From: Lewinellaceae bacterium
GTDB taxonomy: Bacteria; Bacteroidota; Bacteroidia; Chitinophagales; Saprospiraceae
Direction of reading: 5' to 3'
Assembly (NCBI GenBank): GCA_020636375.1
Contig: JACJXZ010000013.1
Location: 1 to 64,000, forward strand
DNA length: 64,000 nucleotides
The position numbers and the translations under genes were made by a program. The first letter of the stretch is position 1; every line of letters begins with the position of its first letter. This document shows, one piece after another, positions 57,577 to 64,000 of this stretch. The notes under the pieces were generated by a model. The model worked only from the letters and a program-made list of their open reading frames with translations. It was not told where the DNA came from and ran no database searches.

Positions 57577-58647
57577 ATGGAAAAGGACAATATCATACTG
57601 GAAGCCATGCCCGGCCGGAGTATCCACATCGGCGGCCGGGAGTTCCTGTATTTCAGCGGCACTTCCTATCTGGGCATGTCGCGCAACGAAACATTCCGGA
57701 ATCTGATAAAAGAGGGGTTATCCCGCTACGGCGCCAACTTTGGCGGTTCCCGGCTGGGCAACATCCGCTTTGCCGTATTCGAAGAAGCGGAGGCCTGGCT
57801 GGCGGCGTTTGCCGGGGCGCCGGCGGCGCTTGTCGTGTCTTCGGGTTCTCTGGCAGGCCGCCTGCTGGTGGAGCACTTTCGGGGCAAAGCTGCCTTTCAC
57901 TTCGCCCCCGGCACCCATCCGGCGCTCTGGGGCGAAGGGGAGTATTTCGAGGGGCACTATGAGGATTGGGTAGAACACATGCTCTTCAGCGCCGGCAAAG
58001 GGCAGGAGCCCCTGGCGATCTTCGCCAACGCCGTCGATCCGCTTCTGGTCCGAAAAAACGCCTTCGGGTGGCTGGAGCACTTGCCGGCAAACCGCCCCAT
58101 TACAGTGGTGGTGGACGATTCACACGGCTTCGGTGTTTGCGGGGCAGGAGGTTCAGGCACCTGGCGGGAACTGAAAGCGCCGGAACACGTTGAGCTGGCA
58201 GTGATCAGTTCGCTGGGCAAGGCGATGGGGATTCCGGGCGGGCTGATCCTCGGGCGCCGGCCCCTGATCGATGCGCTCTGGCACAGCCCCTTCTTCGGCG
58301 GGGCATCTCCGCCCCCGCCTGCCTTCCTGTTTGCCATGCTGGGCGCCAAACGCCTTTACCAGGAGGCGTACCGGCGGCTGATGGGCAATATCCGCCGCTT
58401 CGAGCAACGCACCCGGCGGCTGGATTTGTTGCATTCCTTTGGTAATTATCCGGCCTTTTGCACTCCGGAAGCCCGCCTGGCGCCCTGGCTCCGGGAAAAA
58501 GGCTGCCTCATCTCCCAGTTCGCCTACCCTACGCCGGAGGACGAACCCGTAACCCGGGTCGTGCTCAGCGCCTTGCATGAAGAACAGGATATTGATTACC
58601 TTGCCGGTGCTGTTGAAGCCTACTCAGCGATTAATTATCAGAAGTAG
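57577..58647 (+). CDS. PLP-dependent alpha-oxoamine synthase-like enzyme (KBL/BioF fold)
   Basis: About 356 residues, shorter than BioF/KBL (about 390). The PLP Lys is in ISSLGKAMGIPGG and the Asp-x-His motif in VVVDDSHGFGVCGAGG. A glycine-rich segment GANFGGSRLGNIR takes the place of the usual GSGGSR. The start at 57577 (MEKDNIILEAMPGRSIHIGGREFL) fits the family; an upstream frame to 57403 runs through repeat-like sequence. Substrate unknown; lipid-like or cofactor roles are possible. Confidence 0.75.
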   Translation: MEKDNIILEAMPGRSIHIGGREFLYFSGTSYLGMSRNETFRNLIKEGLSRYGANFGGSRLGNIRFAVFEEAEAWLAAFAGAPAALVVSSGSLAGRLLVEHFRGKAAFHFAPGTHPALWGEGEYFEGHYEDWVEHMLFSAGKGQEPLAIFANAVDPLLVRKNAFGWLEHLPANRPITVVVDDSHGFGVCGAGGSGTWRELKAPEHVELAVISSLGKAMGIPGGLILGRRPLIDALWHSPFFGGASPPPPAFLFAMLGAKRLYQEAYRRLMGNIRRFEQRTRRLDLLHSFGNYPAFCTPEARLAPWLREKGCLISQFAYPTPEDEPVTRVVLSALHEEQDIDYLAGAVEAYSAINYQK

Positions 58648-58649
58648 GA

Positions 58650-59165
58650 TTACTCTCTGAACCAATCCGCATACATAATATAGTTGTTGGCAATCCGCCC
58701 GATGGTGTCCCGGAAAACATCCGTGCTCAGGGCCTTCACCTTTTTTGCCGGCACCCCGGCGTAGATGTGGCCGGACTCCAGCCGGCTGTTCTCCAGCACC
58801 ACCGCGCCCGCACCGATCAGCACGTTCTCCTCCACCACCGCGTGGTCCATGACGATGGCGCCCATGCCGACCAGGACATTATCGGCGAGGGTGCAGCCAT
58901 GCACGATAGCCCGGTGGCCGATGGAGACGTTGTTGCCGATGTTCGTCGGCGCGCGCAGGTAGGTGCAGTGGATGACCGCCCCGTCCTGCACGTTGACTTT
59001 ATTGCCCATGCGGATATAATGAACGTCCCCGCGAATGACGGCCTGGAACCAGACGCTACAGTCGTCGCCCATCACGACGTCGCCGACGATGGTGGCGTTC
59101 TCCGCCAGGTAGCAGTTCTTTCCAAATTGAGGCATGATACCTTTTACGGGTTTGATTAGTGCCAT
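58650..59165 (-). CDS. Gamma-carbonic anhydrase family, left-handed beta-helix protein
   Basis: A 171-residue hexapeptide-repeat protein with the imperfect I-G-D-V and L-A-D-N-V repeats of a left-handed beta helix. The three zinc His are in VIHCTYL, SIGHRAIVHGC. Members hydrate CO2 or bind other small ligands; activity is uncertain. The start ATG lies in a duplicated segment (direct repeats 59150-59180 and 59216-59246), so an identical start sequence occurs 66 bases upstream, in frame. Confidence 0.85.
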   Translation of the reverse strand: MALIKPVKGIMPQFGKNCYLAENATIVGDVVMGDDCSVWFQAVIRGDVHYIRMGNKVNVQDGAVIHCTYLRAPTNIGNNVSIGHRAIVHGCTLADNVLVGMGAIVMDHAVVEENVLIGAGAVVLENSRLESGHIYAGVPAKKVKALSTDVFRDTIGRIANNYIMYADWFRE

Positions 59166-59246
59166 GGTTGTTGTCTGTTGAATTTCAGCGCCTTCGACTG
59201 GCAACAGCTGATCAAGTTTGATTAGTGCCATGGTTGTTGTCTGTTG
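59150..59246. repeat. 31-bp direct duplication around the start of the carbonic anhydrase gene
   Basis: The 31-base stretch containing GTTTGATTAGTGCCATGG occurs at 59150-59180 and 59216-59246. It includes the start codon and upstream CAACAAC leader, so either copy can start translation in the same frame (MALIK). Farther upstream are GTTGTCTGTTG-type repeats and their complement near 59300. Confidence 0.9.
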
Positions 59247-59346
59247 CCTGTTGTCTGTTGTTTGTTGTTTGTTTGGGCTTGCTTTGTTCGGAGAACAAAC
59301 AACAAACAACTATCAACTAAAAACAGTATACATAAAGCCCTGGCCC

Positions 59347-60834
59347 CTATCCCATCAACCCTATGAGCAAATATAACAAAGCTGCGGCACCTCCGGCCGT
59401 CAAAGCGTAAGGCAACTGTGTCCGCACATGGTCAATGTGATCGGTAGCGGAAGCCATGGAAGACAGGATGGTAGTGTCGCTGATGGGCGAGCAGTGGTCG
59501 CCGAATACCCCACCGCCCAGGGCGGCGGCGATGGTGATGTACACATCGGCGCCCATCTCCCGGGCCATAGGTACGGCGATAGAGATCATAATGGCGAAAG
59601 TACCCCAGGAGGTGCCGGTAGAAAAGGCGATAAAGCAGCTGACCAGGAAGACGACGAAGGGAACCATGTGGGGCGACAGCCAGGCCTTGGCCACATCGGC
59701 GATGTAGGGGCCGGTGCCCATCTGCTTGCAGACTGCGCCGATGGCGAAGGCCAGCATCATCAGCAGGGCCAGCGGCATCATGCCGGAAATGCCCTTGAGG
59801 GTTAGGTCCACCATTTCTTTCATCTTCATGATGCCCTGCAGGCCGTAGAAGAGCATGGCAAAAAGGATGGAGGTCAGCACAGCGATCAGCACCGCCGTGG
59901 AGCCGGAGCCTTGCCCGATGGCAAAAAATACCAGCCTTACGGTTGAGGCGTCGGGCTTTTGTGCGATGGCGGCTTCCCAGCCGGTGGCTGCCAGCATAAC
60001 CGGCATCATGAACACCATGATCAGGATGGGGATGACCATGTTGTAGGCGCGGGGGGTGATGCCATCGGCAGTTTTTACGTCGGTCAGCTCGTCGGAAACC
60101 ATGGGCTGGGCGTCGTCGTTGAGCAGTTTGCCGGTCTCGGCGACGCGCCGCTCCGCCTTAACCATGGGGCCGTAATCTTTTTTAAAGAAAATAACGGCCA
60201 GCACCAGCAGCAGGGCCAGCACCGGATAAAAATTGAAAGCAATGGCGTGGAATAGGGTCGCAAAGGGGTCGGCAAACCCTTCAGCCACCAGCAAAGACAT
60301 GATAAAGGCACCCCAGCCGTTGAACGGGATGAGGATACTGGACGGTGCCGAGCTGGAGTCGGCAATATAGGCCAGCTTTTCGCGGCTGATCTTCAGCTCG
60401 TCGAACACCGGCCGGTAGAGGGCACCAACGGTCAGCACCGAGATGCTGGATTCTACAAAGATGAGCAGGCCGGTCAGCCAGGCCAGCAGCTGGATCACGA
60501 TGCGGTTGCTGCCGCTGCGCCGCCGCTCGTACTGCTCCAGCAGGCGGTTGACGTGGCGGATGAAGCCCTCTACCCCGCCCGAGCGCTGCACGAAAATGAT
60601 GAGCGCGCCGACCAGGGCGCAGAACATGATCGTCCGGGTGTTGCCCGCATCCTGGAACACGTCGACCAGCGCCTGTATGGTATCCAGGCTGCCCCGGACG
60701 GGGTTGAACCCGCTGATGATGACCCACCCCAGCCAGATCCCGAACAGCAGGGAGATGTGCACCTGCTTGGTGCGAATGGCCAGCGCAATGGCGATGACCG
60801 GCGGCAAAAGCGACAGGAAACCGTAGGACTCCAT
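59347..60834 (-). CDS. Na+/H+ antiporter of the NhaC family
   Basis: A 495-residue membrane protein with about 11 hydrophobic segments. Recognisable pieces are GYFLSLL-like N-terminus, FVESSISVLTVGALYRPVFDELKISREKLAYIADSSSAP, STGTSWGTFAIMISIAVPMA and GGGVFGDHCSPISDTTILSSMAS, typical of the NhaC/ArsB superfamily transporters. It would exchange sodium or other ions for protons at the inner membrane. The start ATG at 60834 is clear. It stands alone between carbonic anhydrase and a pseudogene. Confidence 0.9.
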   Translation of the reverse strand: MESYGFLSLLPPVIAIALAIRTKQVHISLLFGIWLGWVIISGFNPVRGSLDTIQALVDVFQDAGNTRTIMFCALVGALIIFVQRSGGVEGFIRHVNRLLEQYERRRSGSNRIVIQLLAWLTGLLIFVESSISVLTVGALYRPVFDELKISREKLAYIADSSSAPSSILIPFNGWGAFIMSLLVAEGFADPFATLFHAIAFNFYPVLALLLVLAVIFFKKDYGPMVKAERRVAETGKLLNDDAQPMVSDELTDVKTADGITPRAYNMVIPILIMVFMMPVMLAATGWEAAIAQKPDASTVRLVFFAIGQGSGSTAVLIAVLTSILFAMLFYGLQGIMKMKEMVDLTLKGISGMMPLALLMMLAFAIGAVCKQMGTGPYIADVAKAWLSPHMVPFVVFLVSCFIAFSTGTSWGTFAIMISIAVPMAREMGADVYITIAAALGGGVFGDHCSPISDTTILSSMASATDHIDHVRTQLPYALTAGGAAALLYLLIGLMG

Positions 60835-60898
60835 TTGTTTTGGGGTAAATATACTCGACTGCAGGGGGTTTGCAAAATTAATGTTTGGGCCGGACTTT

Positions 60899-61684
60899 TT
60901 TCGAAGGCCGGATCGATTTTGAAATGGTTGGCCTGAAAGATGGCAATATGGAGCAGCAACTTCGGAATTTCAAAGGAGGCTAAAGGGCAAAAAGGCCCGG
61001 TTGAAAAGGTGCCGAAGGATTGGCTGGCCGCTTTTCACGAACTAAAGGAATATCTGGAATCGCCCGGAAAAGAGAACAAGCGGAAAGCCGTGTTCATCGA
61101 TGAACTACCCTGGGTTGCCACTGCGAAGCCGGACTTCCTTACCGGCTTCAGTTATTTCTGGAACAGCTATGCTTCCAGAGTAACATCGTGGTGGTGATCT
61201 GCGGCTCTGCAACAGCGTGGATGATAAAAAAATCGTAACTATTCAGCATTAATGGAACAGCCCATTTTCTGCCGCTGTCTTCGATGATGCTGAATAGTTA
61301 CAAAAAATCATTAACAACAAGGGCGGATTGCACAACCGGGTAACCCGGAAGATATTATTGCAACCCTTTACGCTATCGGAAACGCAAGCCTATTTCCAAT
61401 CGAGAAATATTTCCTTTGACAAGTATCAAATCCTGCAGCTTTACATGACCATGGGAGGCATCCCTCACTATTTAGACCAGGTTGAAGGAGGGAAAACGGC
61501 CGTGCAGAATATTGATGAAATATGTTTTCACCCGCTGGGATTGCTGCGGACGGAGTTCGATAACCTCTACAGCTCTCTTTTCGCTAATCCTGAGCGATAT
61601 GAGGCGGTTGTAAACACCCTGGCTTCTACCTGGAAAGGATTGAGCAGATGGGGGGCAGGCTGGATTTGCGGTGTGCCCTTATAG
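60899..61684 (+). pseudogene. Decayed AAA-type ATPase gene
   Basis: Pieces of one ATPase family (ATPase_2/DUF234-like) occur in three frames: FEMVGLKDGNMEQQLRNF (about 60918-60972), then AKGQKGPVEKVPKDWL to FFIDELPW-like AVFIDELPWVATA and SYFWNSYAS (to about 61180), then NIVVVICGSATAWMIKK (61182-61232), then after a 67-bp insertion IINNKGGLHNRVTRKILLQPF to NTLASTWKGL. The N-terminal Walker A and the C-terminus are gone. Several frameshifts and an insertion make it a clear pseudogene. Confidence 0.85.
61235..61301. mobile_element. 67-bp MITE-like element with 15-bp inverted ends and 8-bp target duplication
   Basis: GTAACTATTCAGCAT (61235-61249) and its exact reverse complement (61287-61301) flank a 37-base core. 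AAAAAATC occurs immediately outside both ends (61227-61234 and 61302-61309), as expected for a target duplication. Removing the element and one repeat rejoins ...MIKK and IINNKGG... of the interrupted ATPase gene, apart from one A missing in an A run. Confidence 0.85.
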
Positions 61685-61849
61685 AGCTGCCGCCGCTGTG
61701 CAGCCTGCGGCAGGCAAATCAAACATCAAAAATCGCAAATTTTAGCCGGCTTGTAGAGACGGTCAGGAAAATGTAAATTGAAAGGCTATTGCACTCTTAC
61801 CCTACATGTTTTAATAATATCCTCGTCCTACAGAACGCCCCGCCAAATC

Positions 61850-61890
61850 GGAGGAAATGTCCCCCGCTGGCGGGGGTTAGGGGGTGGATC
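61850..61890. repeat. GC hairpin CCCCCGC-type repeat
   Basis: CCCCCGCTGGCGGGGG followed by TTAGGGGGTGG forms a strong hairpin, abutting a truncated gene on the minus strand. It resembles dispersed Bacteroidota intergenic palindromes. Confidence 0.6.
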
Positions 61891-61981
61891 AAAACCAAGC
61901 CCGCCAGAATATTCCTTCTTTAACAAGGACAATACTCCCCCGGTTGGCATTTTCCAATGCCAATATTTCTTTTGCCTGCAT
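61889..61981 (-). pseudogene. Truncated N-terminal gene fragment (30 aa)
   Basis: The minus strand encodes MQAKEILALENANRGSIVLV and KEGIFWRAW, then a stop arising from the GC hairpin repeat. The phrase is similar to the N-termini of small Bacteroidota proteins with EGIFWRAYE, but I cannot name the family. Nothing after FWRAW remains. Confidence 0.5.
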
Positions 61982-62296
61982 GCTTAAATTTATTCGGAGT
62001 TTTAAAACTGGAGGTGGGCAAAAATAATCGACCCGCTGCGCGGGTAAACTATACGACTTACAAAACGTGACTTTAAATAGACAAATTGTCCTGAAGGCAA
62101 CGACAGCTAAACCCGAGCGACTTATCATAGTAATGGCGGCACAGTTTGTCGACGTCTAATATGAAGGAGTATCGCCACCCCTGGCTATCATTCTAACAGT
62201 CTCGCACATCGTACACAAAAGAGTTCCGGCTGTGTCCGTACATCGTACACACTCCCCGACTCATTTTGTCCAGCGTCAGACGGGTAGTCCCCCCCC
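61982..62296. other. Non-coding region
   Basis: About 315 bases with no supported gene. It holds two ACATCGTACACA words (62206 and 62239) and a C run at 62289. The right part precedes the end of the minus-strand gene at 62297. Confidence 0.4.
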
Positions 62297-63157
62297 TCAA
62301 TCCATAATCTCACACTTCCCCCCCTCCACGCCCCGCTGCACCTTTTTATACTTGACGCCCCTTTTTATTGTGCCGTCGGCATATTTCACATCTACTTTTT
62401 CGTTCCGGCCGGGTTTCTTTTCTGCCCGTATGGGTTGAGTCGGCGGGACGCTCCTCGGCGATATCCTGTCTAACCAGGTAGTCCTTTCCTCCTGAAATTC
62501 GCCTCGCAAAGCCTGCCATTCGGGGTCATCTTCCTTTTTCGGGAAAGGCGACGAGCCCCTGGCCCATTCAAAAGTCCGGGCAAAAGCCGCTTGCTCTTCG
62601 GCTACCTGCTGCCCGCTCTTGCTGTCCGGGATTTCCCATTGATGAACAAAGCTGTACTCCCATAACGCGTCGTAGTTTTCTTTCATAAATAGCTTTTGCG
62701 CACGCTGGATCATCGGCTGGAACTGCCCGTATTCTTCCGCAGAAATGAGGTGGGCCGCATAGAGGAAATCATATACGTAGGAACCACCCCAAAGAATAGC
62801 AGCCGTATTGATCCGGTAGTCCAGCATAAAGCCGGATTGTTTTTCTGCGAAACCGTAAAACCCTTTCGGTTCTAAATGAAAGTATTCGTCCTCATTGATT
62901 TCTATTTCTTCCTCATACTCATCGATGTCTTCTTCAGGAGACTCCCAGTATTCGTAAAAAAAATCCCAAATCACGCCGCTGACGTTAAAAGGAACGCGCC
63001 TGGAGTGCATGTATCTCATGAACATTTTTTGCAGGTACTCCAGGTTCCTACGTCGGTTTTCGGTGAAAAAAGCGCTTGCATCCTCAAATTTGTTCGTCAA
63101 GGCGGCTTCCAGCAATTCGTGATAAACGGCATCGATCTTAAAATCGAAGCGGGCCAT
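62297..63157 (-). CDS. Hypothetical protein, acidic middle, C-terminal basic motif
   Basis: I do not recognise this 286-residue protein. Residues 1-65 are helical (HELLEAALTNKFEDASAFF; RRRNLEYLQKMFMRYM), residues 75-90 are strongly acidic (PEEDIDEYEEEIEINEDEY), and a helical middle (YVYDFLYAAHLISAEEYGQF) is followed by a basic C-terminal segment ending KVDVKYADGTIKRGVKYKKV, a beta-hairpin-like piece. There is no signal peptide. It is 84 bases downstream of the PBP4-type gene on the same strand and may be co-transcribed. Confidence 0.65.
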   Translation of the reverse strand: MARFDFKIDAVYHELLEAALTNKFEDASAFFTENRRRNLEYLQKMFMRYMHSRRVPFNVSGVIWDFFYEYWESPEEDIDEYEEEIEINEDEYFHLEPKGFYGFAEKQSGFMLDYRINTAAILWGGSYVYDFLYAAHLISAEEYGQFQPMIQRAQKLFMKENYDALWEYSFVHQWEIPDSKSGQQVAEEQAAFARTFEWARGSSPFPKKEDDPEWQALRGEFQEERTTWLDRISPRSVPPTQPIRAEKKPGRNEKVDVKYADGTIKRGVKYKKVQRGVEGGKCEIMD

Positions 63158-63241
63158 TTGTTCATTAAAATACGGCCAGTCAAAGGCTTTTCCTTCGCGA
63201 AGGCGGCCATAGGCTGGCTTTAAATTTCATGGTAAATTCTT

Positions 63242-64000
63242 TTAAAAATTATCCCGGACATACCGCAGCACCTTCTCCATCTCCACCTTCACCGGTTTGC
63301 TGCTTCCCAGGTAATTATTATTCATAAAACTGAAAATATACACCTTGCCGCTCCCGGCCAGCAGGTAGCCGCTCAGGCAGTGGCGGTTGCTGAGGGTACC
63401 CGTCTTGGCGTAAACATAAGGTTTTTTACCGGCGTAAAACTCCTTGATGGTGCCCGACACGCCGCCGGCAGGGAAGGTGCTGAAGAGGCGCTCCCGGGGC
63501 AGCTCCCGGTAGAGCAGTTCCAGAACACTTACTATGGAACGGGGCGTGAACAGGTTGTACCGCGACAGGCCGGACCCATCCCGCCAGACGAGCGTATCGG
63601 GAACGTCCCGGAAGAGGCTGTCGGCGGCATAGCGGATGGCTTCCCGGCTGTTTATGCTCCCGGTGAGCTTCTCGGAGCAGGCGAGCAGCAACTGCTCGGC
63701 GATAAAGTTGTCGCTGTCCTGCATCAGGCGGCGGTAGAGGGTGTCGGGGACGGGCGAATACAACGTTTTAGCTTCTTCCGGCTCTACGTTCAGCAGGTCG
63801 AGGAGGCCGACGGGGCGCCCCAGGGTGTCGGACAGCAGGGCGGCGATCACCCCGGGCGTACAACGGAATGGCACTTCCCGGGAAAAGGGCAGGCCGGTGA
63901 GGGCCCGGCTGTTGTATTCGAACAGGTTGGCGTGCTCCTGCCGCCGGATGGTGGGGCGGAAATCATCCAACCGGGGGTTGAAGGCAATGTGGTGTTGAAA
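63242..64000 (-). CDS. D-alanyl-D-alanine carboxypeptidase (PBP4/DacB family), C-terminal part
   Basis: The frame is open to the edge of the window (63971-64000 adds FNPRLDDF without a stop), so the gene's 5' end lies beyond it and only about 252 residues are visible. The three penicillin-binding motifs of this family present here are SDN (LMQDSDNFIAEQLL), DGSGLSR and KTG (YAKTGTLSNR). PBP4/DacB enzymes hydrolyse D-Ala-D-Ala and cross-links of peptidoglycan in the periplasm. The nucleophile SxxK motif lies upstream. Confidence 0.9.
   Translation of the reverse strand, partial: FQHHIAFNPRLDDFRPTIRRQEHANLFEYNSRALTGLPFSREVPFRCTPGVIAALLSDTLGRPVGLLDLLNVEPEEAKTLYSPVPDTLYRRLMQDSDNFIAEQLLLACSEKLTGSINSREAIRYAADSLFRDVPDTLVWRDGSGLSRYNLFTPRSIVSVLELLYRELPRERLFSTFPAGGVSGTIKEFYAGKKPYVYAKTGTLSNRHCLSGYLLAGSGKVYIFSFMNNNYLGSSKPVKVEMEKVLRYVRDNF

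Overview
The window looks like chromosomal DNA from a GC-rich member of the Bacteroidota, most likely a Saprospiria/Lewinella-type bacterium (inference). The support is a SprE/PorW-like gliding and type IX secretion lipoprotein, a secreted protease with a type IX C-terminal sorting domain, many lipobox signal peptides, weak Shine-Dalgarno signals, and Bacteroidota-type promoters (TTG, about 20 bases, TAnnTTTG) at 6650-6680, 34200-34231 and, on the minus strand, 50937-50967.

Layout. 1-4896: the end of a molybdenum hydroxylase (CO dehydrogenase-like) large subunit, its FAD subunit, and a MoxR ATPase / thioredoxin lipoprotein / VWA-protein set resembling CoxD and CoxE maturation genes. 5047-6507: PrxQ/Bcp peroxidase and a PfkB kinase. 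6650-9459: the most unusual region. It has a promoter, two hairpin-riddled tRNA-Asn-like copies, one intact tRNA-Asn(GTT), then a tandem array of about 443-bp cassettes, each holding a GIY-YIG nuclease ORF, a hairpin-bearing tRNA-Asn 3' part and a terminator. 9447-12566: HMG-CoA synthase-family protein, type III pantothenate kinase and an unknown protein. 12656-17922: a Wadjet/MksBEFG-like SMC anti-plasmid operon in the order C-D-A-B. 18163-24341: a lipoprotein and a five-gene, start-stop-coupled operon (squalene/phytoene synthase-like enzyme, possible CrtC-like lipocalin protein, ABC ATPase, ABC permease, ICMT/Lgt-like membrane fusion) that reads as an undescribed isoprenoid-lipid pathway. 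24584-26742: an apparently lower-GC AlbA_2 (Schlafen-type) plus ParA-like pair, perhaps acquired.

26746-31089: phosphoesterases, a methyltransferase and a DinB protein. 31215-37033: SprE/PorW, an M23 protein, a HAD phosphatase and a TIGR01777 epimerase. 37325-44271: two solute-binding lipoproteins and two permeases of a peptide-type ABC importer whose ATPase genes are not here. 44383-46150: an ATPase relic and a metzincin-type secreted protease. 46455-50764: LigA and topoisomerase IV ParE. 51005-60834: an orphan C5 DNA methyltransferase, an HTTM protein, LD-carboxypeptidase and dipeptide epimerase (murein peptide recycling) split by an Rpn-type nuclease, an AOS-family PLP enzyme, gamma-carbonic anhydrase and an NhaC antiporter. 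60899-64000: a decayed ATPase gene carrying a 67-bp MITE-like insertion, a truncated gene, an unknown protein and the 3' part of a PBP4-type DD-carboxypeptidase.

Intergenic DNA is rich in simple tandem repeats (7-, 10-, 12- and 62-bp units) and long perfect palindromes. No rRNA operon, CRISPR array, integrase or complete insertion sequence was seen. All family names come from motif reading, not from database searches.
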